Positions 26,941 through 35,401 of a stretch of DNA of 64,000 nucleotides are shown one piece after another; position 1 is the first letter of the stretch; the number at the start of each line of letters is the position of its first letter. Both the position numbers and the translations under genes were made by a program. The DNA is from CAYYFX01 sp964571855. Its GTDB lineage: Bacteria > ARS69. The DNA is taken from contig CAZNDO010000015.1 in NCBI GenBank assembly GCA_964571855.1, positions 1 through 64,000 on the forward strand, written 5' to 3'. Below the pieces are notes generated by a model. The model was not told the origin of the DNA and made no database searches. It saw only the letters and a list, made by a program, of their open reading frames with translations.

Positions 26941-26943
26941 GGC

Positions 26944-27723
26944 CTACCGCCAGAGCGCCAGTCCGGCCGCCGCGACCGCGCCGGACGCCGCGACGGCCAC
27001 GCCGTCGGCCGCCCGCCACGCCAGCGGCGCCAGCCGCGTCCGCGGCGCGGCGGACGAGAACCCGCGCGCCTCCATGGCGAAGGCCAGCGTGTCCGCACGC
27101 CGCAGGCACCCGGCCACCAGCGGCACCGCGAGGGGCAGGAGCCGCCGGCCCCGCTCCAGCGGGCCGCCGACGAACCGCGCGCCGCGCGCCTTCTGCGCCC
27201 ACACGATGCGCTGCGCCTCCTCCAGCACCGTGGGCAGGAACCGCAGCGCCAGCATCAGCACGAGCGCGAGATCCCGCACCGGCACCCGGAACCGCTCCAG
27301 GAAACCGAACAGGGCCGCCAGACCGTCCGTCAGGCTCACCGGCTCCGTGGCGTGCGTGAGCACGGCGGCCAGGAGCAGCATGCCCGCGAGCTGCAGGACC
27401 GCACCGCCCGCGGCCACGCCGGCCGCGGTCCAGTCCCCGCCCACGACCCCGAGGCGCACCAGGTGGTACGCCGCGGTCAGGGCGAGGATCCACCCGAGCG
27501 CGCGCAGACCGCCGCCGATCCGGTGCACCGGGAGCCGCGCGAGCACGGCGATGCCGGCGATGGCCGCGGCCACCAGCGCCCGCCCGCGCGGCGCGGCGGC
27601 GAAGAGCGCCACGAGGAGCGCGAGGAACGCCACGAGCTTCGCGCGCGGGTCCAGCCGGTGCACGGGCGTGTCCAGGGGGATGTACCGGCCCAGCGCGAGA
27701 TCCCGGTGGAACGCGAATCGCAA
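26944..27723 (-). CDS. ecfT: Energy-coupling factor transporter transmembrane protein EcfT
   Basis: EcfT is the membrane coupling subunit of ECF vitamin/metal transporters and joins the two ATPases to a substrate-binding S component. The 259-residue protein has five or six helices and both Ala-Arg-Gly coupling helices, AQKARGARF and AMEARGFSS. The start is a TTG at 27723. No EcfA ATPase or classical S component is adjacent; a Gx-family protein of related fold lies 29 kb away (56224-56739). It heads a nine-gene run behind a good promoter. Confidence 0.9.
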   Translation of the reverse strand: MRFAFHRDLALGRYIPLDTPVHRLDPRAKLVAFLALLVALFAAAPRGRALVAAAIAGIAVLARLPVHRIGGGLRALGWILALTAAYHLVRLGVVGGDWTAAGVAAGGAVLQLAGMLLLAAVLTHATEPVSLTDGLAALFGFLERFRVPVRDLALVLMLALRFLPTVLEEAQRIVWAQKARGARFVGGPLERGRRLLPLAVPLVAGCLRRADTLAFAMEARGFSSAAPRTRLAPLAWRAADGVAVAASGAVAAAGLALWR

Positions 27724-27771
27724 CGTAGGGCACCCGGTCGGACGTTCGCGGAGGCGGGGTGGAAAGCGGGC

Positions 27772-27800
27772 ACGATAGCACCGCGCCCCGGGGGGGTCAA
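27772..27800 (-). promoter_or_regulatory. Promoter of the ecfT-truA-tal-htrA-pur operon
   Basis: On the minus strand TTGACC (27795-27800), exactly 17 bases, then TATCGT (27772-27777) preceded by TGC. The predicted start near 27765 gives a leader of about 42 bases. Confidence 0.75.
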
Positions 27801-27801
27801 C

Positions 27802-27824
27802 GCGGCCGCCAGGAAGGCGGCCGC
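27802..27824 (-). terminator. Hairpin terminator of speA
   Basis: A perfect 9-bp GCGGCCGCC/GGCGGCCGC stem with a five-base loop starts eight bases after the speA stop. It is followed by the ecfT promoter, not by a T tract. Confidence 0.5.
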
Positions 27825-27831
27825 CGCGCCG

Positions 27832-29817
27832 TCAGCCGGTGGTGTCGGCCACGCGCGCCGCCGGCGCCGACGCGTCCGCGCCGTTCGTGCCCTCGTCCCC
27901 CGGCTCCTCCTCCTCGAGGTACGTGGTGCCGGAGAGCCCGCTCTCGTAGTCGCGCAGGAACAGCTTCGACTCCTCCAGCCCCATGTGCCCGCCCTGCAGC
28001 GCGGCCTCCACGGCGCGGCGGATGCGGGCGAGCAGGTCCTTGCGGTCGTAACCCACGTACTGCAGCACGTCCGTCACCGTGTCGTGCCCCACGATGTCGG
28101 TGAGCACGGGCTTCCCCTCCGCGTCCAGCGACACGTGCACGGCATCCGTGTCCCCGAGCAGGTTGTGCAGGTCGCCGAGGATCTCCTGGTACGCGCCGAG
28201 CAGGAAGATGCCGAGGTAGTACGGCTTGCCGTTGAGCCGGTGCAGCGGCAGGACGCGCCGCTCCTCCGGGATCCCGATGAAGCGGTCGATCACGCCGTCC
28301 GAGTCGCACGTGAGGTCCGCGATCACGGCGCGCCGGGTGGGTTCCTCGTCCAGGCGGTGGATGGGCATGATGGGGAACAGCTGGTCCACCGCCCAGTGAT
28401 CCGGCGCGGACTGGAAGATGGAGAAGTTGCCGAAGTAGATGTCGCAGAAGCTGCGCTCCAGGTCCGCCAGCTCGTCCGGCAGCTCGTCCCGCGGCACGTT
28501 GCGGATGAAGTCCAGGATGCGCGCGCAGCACGCCCGGTACAGCTGGTCCGCGCGCGCGCGGCCCGCGAGGTCCAGCACGCCCAGGCTGAACAGCGTGATG
28601 GCCTCCTCCCGCGCGTGGTTCGCGTCGTGCCAGCACTCCAGCACGTTGTCCGCGGTCACGCGCTTCCAGGACTCGTACAGCGCGTGCAGCGCGCGGTGCT
28701 CCTCCTCGCGGATGGGCTCGGGCGCGGTGCGCGGCAGGCCGGAGTCCATGTCCGGCAGGTCCAGCACGAGCACGGAGTGGTGCGCGGTCAGCGCGCGCCC
28801 GGACTCGCTCACGATGTCCGGATGCGGCACGTCCTTCTCGTCGCACATCTCGCGGATGTGGAACACCACGTTGTTCGCGTACTCCTGCAGGTCGTAGTTC
28901 GTGGAGGAGTCGTTCGTGGACTGCGAGCCGTCGTAGTCCACGCCGAGCCCGCCGCCCACGTCCAGGTACTTCAGCGGCGCCCCGAGCAGGCACAGCTCCA
29001 CGAAGATGCGCGCGCCCTCCTGCACCGCGTCCTTCAGTCCGGCGATGCCCGTGATCTGGCTGCCCACGTGGAAGTGCACGAGCACGAGGGAATCCAGCAT
29101 GCCGCGCGCCTCGAGCCGCCGCACCACCGCCACCAGCTCCTCGGGGTGCAACCCGAACTTCGAGCCCAGCCCGGAGGACTCCGTCCACTTGCCCTCGGCG
29201 CGCGCGTCCAGCCGCGCGCGCACCCCGAGCCGCGGCTTGATCCCCAGGCGATCCGCCACCTTGAGGATGGTGTCCAGCTCGCGGTACCGGTCGATCACGA
29301 TGATCGCATCCCGGCCGAGCTTGCGGGCGAGGAGCGCCGTCTCGATGAACTCGGCGTCCTTGTAGCCGTTCAGGATGAGGAGCGAGCCCGCGCGGTCCGC
29401 GAGCGCCAGCGCGGCCAGCACCTCGGGCTTCGAGCCCGCCTCCAGCCCCAGCTCCACCGACGCCCCGTGCTCCAGCACCGCCTCCACCACGCGGCGCTGC
29501 TGGTTCACCTTGATCGGGTACACGCAGTGGTACTTGCCGGAGTAGTTCTCCTCCGCGATGGCCCGGGCGAACGCGCCCGTCAGCGACCGGATGCGGCTGC
29601 CGATGATGTCCGGGAAGCGGAGCAGCAACGGGAGCCCGAGCCCGCGCGCGAGCAGCTGCTCCACGAGGTGCTCCAGGTCCACCGCCGGGCCGTCGGGCCC
29701 GCGGGGCGTGACCTCGACGGTGCCGCCCTTCCCCACGCGGAAGTAGCCGGCGCCCCAGTCATGGATGTGATAGAGGTCGATGCTGTCCTGCAGCGACCAG
29801 GTCCGGTTCTCGGACAT
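27832..29817 (-). CDS. speA: Biosynthetic arginine decarboxylase
   Basis: SpeA is a PLP enzyme that converts arginine to agmatine, the first step of one polyamine route. The 661-residue protein is a fold III decarboxylase of normal length. The PLP lysine is Lys103 in YPIKVNQQRRVVE. Further motifs are HFHVGSQITG, YLDVGGGLGVDYDGS and FLLGAYQEILGDLHNLLGD. I chose the ATG at 29817, which gives MSENRTWSLQD and has GGGGAGGG upstream; an extra ten residues from 29847 are unlikely. It lies 36 bases after lnt. No agmatine-using enzyme is seen nearby. Confidence 0.95.
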   Translation of the reverse strand: MSENRTWSLQDSIDLYHIHDWGAGYFRVGKGGTVEVTPRGPDGPAVDLEHLVEQLLARGLGLPLLLRFPDIIGSRIRSLTGAFARAIAEENYSGKYHCVYPIKVNQQRRVVEAVLEHGASVELGLEAGSKPEVLAALALADRAGSLLILNGYKDAEFIETALLARKLGRDAIIVIDRYRELDTILKVADRLGIKPRLGVRARLDARAEGKWTESSGLGSKFGLHPEELVAVVRRLEARGMLDSLVLVHFHVGSQITGIAGLKDAVQEGARIFVELCLLGAPLKYLDVGGGLGVDYDGSQSTNDSSTNYDLQEYANNVVFHIREMCDEKDVPHPDIVSESGRALTAHHSVLVLDLPDMDSGLPRTAPEPIREEEHRALHALYESWKRVTADNVLECWHDANHAREEAITLFSLGVLDLAGRARADQLYRACCARILDFIRNVPRDELPDELADLERSFCDIYFGNFSIFQSAPDHWAVDQLFPIMPIHRLDEEPTRRAVIADLTCDSDGVIDRFIGIPEERRVLPLHRLNGKPYYLGIFLLGAYQEILGDLHNLLGDTDAVHVSLDAEGKPVLTDIVGHDTVTDVLQYVGYDRKDLLARIRRAVEAALQGGHMGLEESKLFLRDYESGLSGTTYLEEEEPGDEGTNGADASAPAARVADTTG

Positions 29818-29853
29818 GCCCAGGCCCTCCCCGAGTGCCGCGAACACCTTACC

Positions 29854-31422
29854 CTACCTGCGCCGCCGCGCGAACCCCGCCAGCGCGAACCCCAGCATCG
29901 ACGCCACGGACGCGGCGCCGACCCAGTCGCCGATCCGGCAGTAGGGCGTGCGCCCCCGCCGGAGCGGCACGTCCACGACCGCCACGGTCCGCGTGAAGAG
30001 CGCGGTCTCCCCGCTCGTCCGGCCGAAGCCGTCGATTCCGGTGGAGATCCCGGAGTTCGCGCAGCGCGCCATCCCGCAGCCGGTCTCCACGCAGCGCACC
30101 ACGGCCATGTCCTTGTGCTGCTCCGCCCCGGAGCCGGCGCCGAACCAGGAGTCGTTCGTGATGTTGACGAGCAGCTCCGCCCCGAGGTTCGCGTAGGTCC
30201 GCACCAGGTCCGGGTAGGTGGCCTCGAAGCAGACGAGGTTCCCGAAGGTGGCGCCCGCCGCCTCGAACAGCACGGGCCCGTCGCCCGGGCGGAAGTCCGC
30301 CTCCCCGAAGTCCAGCCGTGCGAGGAACGGCACCCACTGCGAGAACGGGATCCGCTCCCCGAAGGGGACCAGGCGGATCTTGTCCATCCGGCCGGCCAGG
30401 GTTCCGGCGGCGTCGAACAGGGCGCCGGTGTTCGTGTAGACGACGCGGCGCTCCGTCCCCTCCGTGACGATCTCGTAGTCCGGGACCCCGGCGAAAAGCG
30501 GAACCCCCGTCTCCGCCACGAGCGCCTCCACCCAGGGGCGCCACTCCCGGTCCTTCAGCAGGTAGCAGGGCGCCGCCGTCTCCGGCCACACGACGAGCTG
30601 CGCCCCCGCGGCCACGCCCTCCCGGGTGAGCTCCTCCATGCTGGCGAAGATCTCGGCCCGGCTCTCCGGCGCCCACTTCTCCGCGTTCGGCACGCTGGGC
30701 TGCACCAGGGCCACGCGGATCGCGGGCGGCGGGTCGCCGGCACGGGCGAGCCGCAGCGCCCCGGCCGCGGGCGGACCGATCGCGAACAGCGCGGCGGCCG
30801 CGACGGCGCCGGCCGTGCGCGTGCGCGCGGCGAACAGCGGCAGCAACAGCGCGTTCGTCGCGGCGATCCAGAACGTGATCCCCGTGATGCCCGCCGCCGC
30901 CGCGATCTGCAGCGCGGGCGGGAACGGCACCGCGGCATACCCCAGCGTTCCCCAGGGGAAGCCCAGCTCCCCCGTGCCGCGCAGCATCTCGAAGGAGGTC
31001 CACACGGCGCCGGCGGCGAGCCAGGCGGGGATGCGGGTGCGCGCGCGCAGGAAGACGTAGGTCGCCCCGAAGGCGCCGGCGTACAGCGCGAGGAAGGACA
31101 CGATCGCGAGCGTCCCCGGGTACCGCACCCACGGGATCGTGAGCGCGGGCGCGTCCAGGAGGATGATCCACCACAGGAGCGCGAGGTACAGCGCGAGTCC
31201 GGTGCCGAACCCCGCCGCGAAGCCGCGGCTGATGCAGCCCGGGGCGCCGCGCCGCGCGGCGTCCGCCAGCGACTCCAACGCGTGGAGCAGCGGCACGAGC
31301 CCCACCAGCGCGAGCGGCCACGCCTTCAGCGGCGGGAACGCGCCGGCCACCAGCGCGCCGGCGACGACGCCGCGGGCGAGGAGGGCGAGGCGCGCGGGCG
31401 GCGACGGCGGCGGCGCGGTCAC
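29854..31422 (-). CDS. lnt: Apolipoprotein N-acyltransferase
   Basis: Lnt adds the third acyl chain to lipoproteins in the inner membrane, as expected in a two-membrane bacterium. The 522-residue protein has six to eight N-terminal helices and a periplasmic nitrilase domain. The catalytic triad is visible: Glu in VVWPETAAP, Lys in DKIRLVPFGERIPF and Cys in VCFEATYPDL. It starts with GTG at 31422, seven bases after the apgM stop. Length matches the E. coli enzyme. Confidence 0.95.
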   Translation of the reverse strand: MTAPPPSPPARLALLARGVVAGALVAGAFPPLKAWPLALVGLVPLLHALESLADAARRGAPGCISRGFAAGFGTGLALYLALLWWIILLDAPALTIPWVRYPGTLAIVSFLALYAGAFGATYVFLRARTRIPAWLAAGAVWTSFEMLRGTGELGFPWGTLGYAAVPFPPALQIAAAAGITGITFWIAATNALLLPLFAARTRTAGAVAAAALFAIGPPAAGALRLARAGDPPPAIRVALVQPSVPNAEKWAPESRAEIFASMEELTREGVAAGAQLVVWPETAAPCYLLKDREWRPWVEALVAETGVPLFAGVPDYEIVTEGTERRVVYTNTGALFDAAGTLAGRMDKIRLVPFGERIPFSQWVPFLARLDFGEADFRPGDGPVLFEAAGATFGNLVCFEATYPDLVRTYANLGAELLVNITNDSWFGAGSGAEQHKDMAVVRCVETGCGMARCANSGISTGIDGFGRTSGETALFTRTVAVVDVPLRRGRTPYCRIGDWVGAASVASMLGFALAGFARRRR

Positions 31423-31429
31423 TCCCCCG

Positions 31430-32641
31430 TCAGGCCCCGAACTTGTTCAGGCGGCCGGCCACCGCGAGCGCGAGCGGCATCAGGTCCCGCGACGGGAAGC
31501 GGCCGAGCGCCCCGCGCCGGCAGGCGGTCTCGCCGAACTCGCGGCCCTCGTCCACGTACACGGTGCCGCCGCGGATGAGCAGCGGCACCGGGTGGTACGA
31601 GTGCGCCTTCATGAGCGCCGGCGTGGAGTGGTCCCCGGTCACGAGGACCACGTCGGGCGCGGCCGCCTCCACCTTCGGCAGGAGCGCGTCCACCTGCTCG
31701 ATCACGGCCACCTTGCGGGCGAAATCCCCGTCCTCGCCCGCGGAGTCCGTCTGCTTGATGTGCAGGTACACGAAGTCCGAGTCCGCGAGCGCGCCGGGCA
31801 GCGCGTCGAACTCGGCCTCGATGGACGGCATCTCCGGCAGCACGTTCATGCCCACGAGGCGGGCCAGGCCGCGGTACATGGGATACATGGCGATCGCGGA
31901 GGCGCGCAGGTTGAACTTGTCGCGGAAGGACGGCGGCGGGCGCCAGCCGGCGAAGCCGCGCAGCAGCACCTCGTTCGCCGCCTTCTCGTCCGCGAGGATC
32001 CGGCGCGCCTGCTCCAGGAAGGACGCCACGATCCCGGAGGACTTCCGCGCCGCCGCGGTGTCGGCGCGCGGGGCGGGCTCGCGCGCCGGGATGCCGGTGG
32101 CCTGCGGGTCCGTGTCCTCGATCTCGTCCGAGAGGCCGTCGCCGCGGAAGACCACGACCGCGCGATGCTCCTTCTCCGCGCGCAGCGTGACCTCCATGCC
32201 GGGGATCCGGATCCCCTCGGCGAGGCGGGCGACCACGCGCTTGCCCTCGGCGGAGGAGATGCGTCCGGCACGCCGGTCCGTGATGTTCCCCGCGGCATCC
32301 CGCGTGGCGAAGTTGATACGCGCCGCGAGATCCCGGTCCGTCATCTCCAGCCCGGCGCCGAGCGCCGAGAGGACGCCGCGTCCCACGTTCTCCCCGACGG
32401 GGTCGTAGCCGAAGAGCGCCAGGTGCGCGGGCCCGGAACCCGGGGTGATGCCGGCGCCCACCGGATCCACGAGTCCGGTGGCGCCCTCCGCCGCCCACCG
32501 GTCCAGGTTCGGCGTGCGGGCGGTCTCCAGCTCGGTGCGCCCGCTCTCCGGGTGGGGCAGTCCCCCCAGCCCGTCGAAGATGAGCATGAGGATCTTCGTG
32601 TTCGCGCCGTTGAACAGGTCGGGCAGGATGGCGTCGTGCAT
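31430..32641 (-). CDS. apgM: Cofactor-independent phosphoglycerate mutase, ApgM type
   Basis: An alkaline-phosphatase-superfamily enzyme of 403 residues that interconverts 3- and 2-phosphoglycerate without 2,3-bisphosphoglycerate. It is the archaeal-type ApgM, shorter than the ~510-residue GpmI. Motifs are LMLIFDGLGGLPHPESG (metal site), TPNLDRWAAEGATG, GPAHLALFGYDP, and the C-terminal metal ligands VLVTGDHSTPALMKAHSYHPVP. A homoserine-kinase-like or AP-phosphotransferase role cannot be fully excluded. The ATG at 32641 has GGAGGG upstream. It heads apgM-lnt-speA. Confidence 0.92.
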   Translation of the reverse strand: MHDAILPDLFNGANTKILMLIFDGLGGLPHPESGRTELETARTPNLDRWAAEGATGLVDPVGAGITPGSGPAHLALFGYDPVGENVGRGVLSALGAGLEMTDRDLAARINFATRDAAGNITDRRAGRISSAEGKRVVARLAEGIRIPGMEVTLRAEKEHRAVVVFRGDGLSDEIEDTDPQATGIPAREPAPRADTAAARKSSGIVASFLEQARRILADEKAANEVLLRGFAGWRPPPSFRDKFNLRASAIAMYPMYRGLARLVGMNVLPEMPSIEAEFDALPGALADSDFVYLHIKQTDSAGEDGDFARKVAVIEQVDALLPKVEAAAPDVVLVTGDHSTPALMKAHSYHPVPLLIRGGTVYVDEGREFGETACRRGALGRFPSRDLMPLALAVAGRLNKFGA

Positions 32642-32664
32642 GGGATCCCTCCGAGGGGGCGGGG

Positions 32665-32670
32665 AGGATA
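32665..32670 (-). promoter_or_regulatory. Extended -10 element before apgM
   Basis: On the minus strand TGC-TATCCT sits about 24 bases before the apgM ATG; no good -35 is found upstream, so TG-extended recognition would be needed. The remaining divergent gap to 32857 shows no clear plus-strand promoter. Confidence 0.45.
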
Positions 32671-32857
32671 GCACGGAGGTGCGCGGGCCGTCGGCAGCCC
32701 GCTCGCGGCGCCTGGCGGCCCCGCGGGCCCGTGCCCGGGGGCACGACCGGTGCGTGTTCGGGCGGGTCCGCCCGGACGTAGTGGAGGGCAACAGGAAGCG
32801 GCGCCCCGGGCACCCGGGCTGCGCCGGCCTCCGATACCCCGAACCCGGAGATCCGTC

Positions 32858-33349
32858 ATGGGCCAGCCACTGCCCAAGGGCTACACGGTCTACCCCGACC
32901 TGCCCAACGCCCAGCGCCTGGACTACGCGAAGCACTACATCAACCAGATCCTCTTCGGGATCAAGACGCGTCCCGACGGCTTCACCTACGACAGCATCCT
33001 CTGGCTCCTCGAGAACTGGCTGATGTTCATCAAGAACTTCCGCGGCCCCGGCGACATCGGCCCGCGGAAGCACATGTACAGCCGCCGGCGCACGCCGCGC
33101 TCGGTCCCCGGGGGCTTCAAGCGTTCCGAGCACCTGGCGCGCTCGCTGAAGATCCTGCTGCAGTTCCTCAACCCGGGGGAGCGGAACCTCGAGGGCGTCT
33201 ACAAGATCTATCAGGACTGCGACGAGCAGTTCTTCGACCTGGCCGAGGCGGCGCGCGCCGACCTGGAGCGGCGCAAGGACCCCGCGCTGTCGAAGTACGT
33301 CCATGGCCTCGAGGTGCTCACGGACCGCGTGAAGATCCGCCAGCTGTAG
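32858..33349 (+). CDS. Unknown soluble protein, 163 residues
   Basis: I do not recognise this protein. It starts at the ATG at 32858, with CCGGAG seven bases upstream. The sequence is mostly helical and soluble, with no signal peptide. Striking segments are YAKHYINQILFGIKTRP, ILWLLENWLMFIKNF and HLARSLKILLQFLNPGE; the middle is basic (RKHMYSRRRTPRS). Codon use and GC look like the neighbours, so it is probably a real native gene. It stands alone between divergent apgM and a secreted FG-GAP gene, and a GC-rich hairpin follows. Confidence 0.8.
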   Translation: MGQPLPKGYTVYPDLPNAQRLDYAKHYINQILFGIKTRPDGFTYDSILWLLENWLMFIKNFRGPGDIGPRKHMYSRRRTPRSVPGGFKRSEHLARSLKILLQFLNPGERNLEGVYKIYQDCDEQFFDLAEAARADLERRKDPALSKYVHGLEVLTDRVKIRQL

Positions 33350-33373
33350 CGCGGGCGCCGTCCGTGCCCGGCA

Positions 33374-33409
33374 CCCCGCGTCCCCTCGTGTAAAGAGGGG
33401 GCCGCGGGG
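33374..33409 (+). terminator. Hairpin after the unknown gene
   Basis: A GC-rich stem (CCCCGCG and CCCCTC arms with a small bulge) closes a loop GTGTAAA. There is no following T tract, so efficiency is uncertain. Confidence 0.45.
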
Positions 33410-33466
33410 CGGGCGGAGCCGGGAGGTCCTGGGCTATCCTCGCGGGACCCGAACCCGGAGGCCCCC

Positions 33467-35173
33467 GTGCACCGCACCGCGCTCGCGATCGTCCTGGCCG
33501 TGCCGCTCGTCCCCCCGGTCGCCCGGGGTCTCGACGTCGTCTCGACCGCCCCCGCCCCGTACGCCCTGCACGTTCCGGCGTCCACGACGCAGCTCTCGGT
33601 CACGTTCGACTCCGCCCCCGTCGCGCCCGCGCCGGGCGCGGTGCGCGTGGCCGGGAGCATGTCGGGTCCGCATGCGGTGAGCGTGCAGGTGGCCGGGAAC
33701 ACGATGACGATCGAGGTCGGCGGCGCCTGGCTGCCGGGCGAGTTGGTGCACGTGAACCTCCGGAGCGATCTCACGGACGGCTCCGCCACGCTCGTGGACG
33801 GGCACGTGTTCGCGTTCACGATCGCGTCGGGCGCTTCGCCGGCGGCGTGGAGCGACCGCGTGGCGTACGGCGCCGCGGACGTGCCGTACTTCATCTACGG
33901 CGGGGACCTGGACGGGGACGGCCGCCCGGACGTGGCCGCGCCCAACGAGGGCACGAACGACTTCTCCGTGTGGCTGAACCAGGGCGGCGGCGTGCTCGGG
34001 GCGCGGGCGGAGTACGGCGTGGGCAACACGCCGTCGTCGTGCTACGGCGAGGACTTCGACAACGACGGCGACATCGACCTCGCGACGGCGGACATCGCGT
34101 CATCCACGATGACCGTGTCGTTCAACGACGGCACCGGCGCCTTCCCCACGTCGATGACGTATCCCGCCGGCCTGACCACGCGCCAGGTGCAGGGCGGCGA
34201 CTTCGACGGGGACAACGACGTGGACCTCTGCGTCACGTCGTACAACACGGACGCCGTGTACGTGTACCTGAACGCGGGCAACGGCATGTTCGTCACGCAG
34301 GCGCCCTACACGGACGTGCCCGACGGCCCGTTCGCCATCCGCACCGGGGACTTCGACCTGGACGGCCGGCTGGACATCGCCGTGGCCTGCCAGAACGCGG
34401 ACTCGCTCGCGGTCCTGCACAACGCGGGCGGCGGCATGTTCGTGACGAGCGGGCGCTACCGGACCGGCGACGGCCCGTGGTGCCTGAACGGCAACGACCT
34501 CGACGGCGACGGGGACTTCGATCTCGTCACGGTGGCGTCCTTCGGGAACCGCGTGCAGGTCCTGTTCAACGACGCCGGCGGCTTCCCCACCCGCTTCGGC
34601 GCGGTCACCGGCTCCTTCCCGCTCGGGGTGTTCGTGGCCGACCTGGACGGCGACGGCGACCAGGACGTGACGTCGTCGAACTTCTCCGGCGGCACCGTGG
34701 GGGTGTACCGCAACCCCGGCAACGGCCTGATCTCGCTGGACGCCACGCTCGGCGTGCGCCGCTCGGGCTCGTACACGTGGGCCCACGACCTCGACGGCGA
34801 CGGCGACCTGGATCTCTCCGTGGTGGACGAGCTCGCGGACTCGCTCTTCGTCTTCTTCAACCAGCCGCCGTCGTCGGCGCCCGAGGTCGAGGCGCCGCGC
34901 CAGGGCGCGACCCTGCTCGTGCGCCCGAACCCGGTCCCTCCCGGCGCCACGGCGGTGCTGGAACTCTCCGGCCTCGGCGACGCCGCGCGCATCGACGTCT
35001 TCACGGTCGCCGGCCGCCGCGTCCGCCGCCTGCACGACGGCCCGCTCCCCGGCGGCGGCCTGGTCTGGGACGGCCGCGACGACGCGTCGCGACCGGTGCC
35101 GTCGGGCGTCTACCTCGTCCGCGCCGCGGGCGCGCGCGGTGACGCGACGGGAACGATCCGGCTGTTGAGGTAG
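33467..35173 (+). CDS. Secreted FG-GAP repeat protein with FlgD-like tail
   Basis: An exported protein of 568 residues. A signal peptide (LAIVLAVPLVPPVARG) is followed by an Ig-like domain of the SbsA/Big_5 type (~20-125). Seven FG-GAP/VCBS units follow (~130-460), with calcium-type loops such as GGDLDGDGRPDVAAP and VADLDGDGDQDVTSS. These should close into an integrin-like propeller. The last ~75 residues are a FlgD-like domain (ARIDVFTVAGRRVRRL, GVYLVRAAG), like the tail of the C25 protease, and probably serve surface secretion or anchoring. The GTG start has GGAGG six bases upstream. Ligand unknown. Confidence 0.88.
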   Translation: MHRTALAIVLAVPLVPPVARGLDVVSTAPAPYALHVPASTTQLSVTFDSAPVAPAPGAVRVAGSMSGPHAVSVQVAGNTMTIEVGGAWLPGELVHVNLRSDLTDGSATLVDGHVFAFTIASGASPAAWSDRVAYGAADVPYFIYGGDLDGDGRPDVAAPNEGTNDFSVWLNQGGGVLGARAEYGVGNTPSSCYGEDFDNDGDIDLATADIASSTMTVSFNDGTGAFPTSMTYPAGLTTRQVQGGDFDGDNDVDLCVTSYNTDAVYVYLNAGNGMFVTQAPYTDVPDGPFAIRTGDFDLDGRLDIAVACQNADSLAVLHNAGGGMFVTSGRYRTGDGPWCLNGNDLDGDGDFDLVTVASFGNRVQVLFNDAGGFPTRFGAVTGSFPLGVFVADLDGDGDQDVTSSNFSGGTVGVYRNPGNGLISLDATLGVRRSGSYTWAHDLDGDGDLDLSVVDELADSLFVFFNQPPSSAPEVEAPRQGATLLVRPNPVPPGATAVLELSGLGDAARIDVFTVAGRRVRRLHDGPLPGGGLVWDGRDDASRPVPSGVYLVRAAGARGDATGTIRLLR

Positions 35174-35401
35174 CGCGCGCGGGGTGACCGCTGCGGGCGG
35201 GGCGGTTGCGGGCGCGGGCCGGGCCTCTTTGCAGCGGCGTCGCGAAGGCGCCGGGAGGCATGGATGCCGGAGGCGCCGGAGCGCCGAGCCCTTCCGGCGA
35301 CAGGACGTCGCCGGAAGGGCGTCCGCGGCAGAGAGGCCCGGCCCCGGCCGCGGGCGACCCGCCCGCCGCCGGTCGACGACTCGCCCCGCCGCCGCGGCCG
35401 A
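35174..35401. terminator. Multi-hairpin bidirectional terminator region
   Basis: The gap between two convergent genes folds on paper into nested stems. An outer 17-bp stem (35216-35232 with 35328-35344) has one wobble mismatch. Inside it lies a perfect 14-bp stem (35288-35301 with 35307-35320) closing a five-base loop. It could end transcription from both sides, although there is no T tract. Confidence 0.6.
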
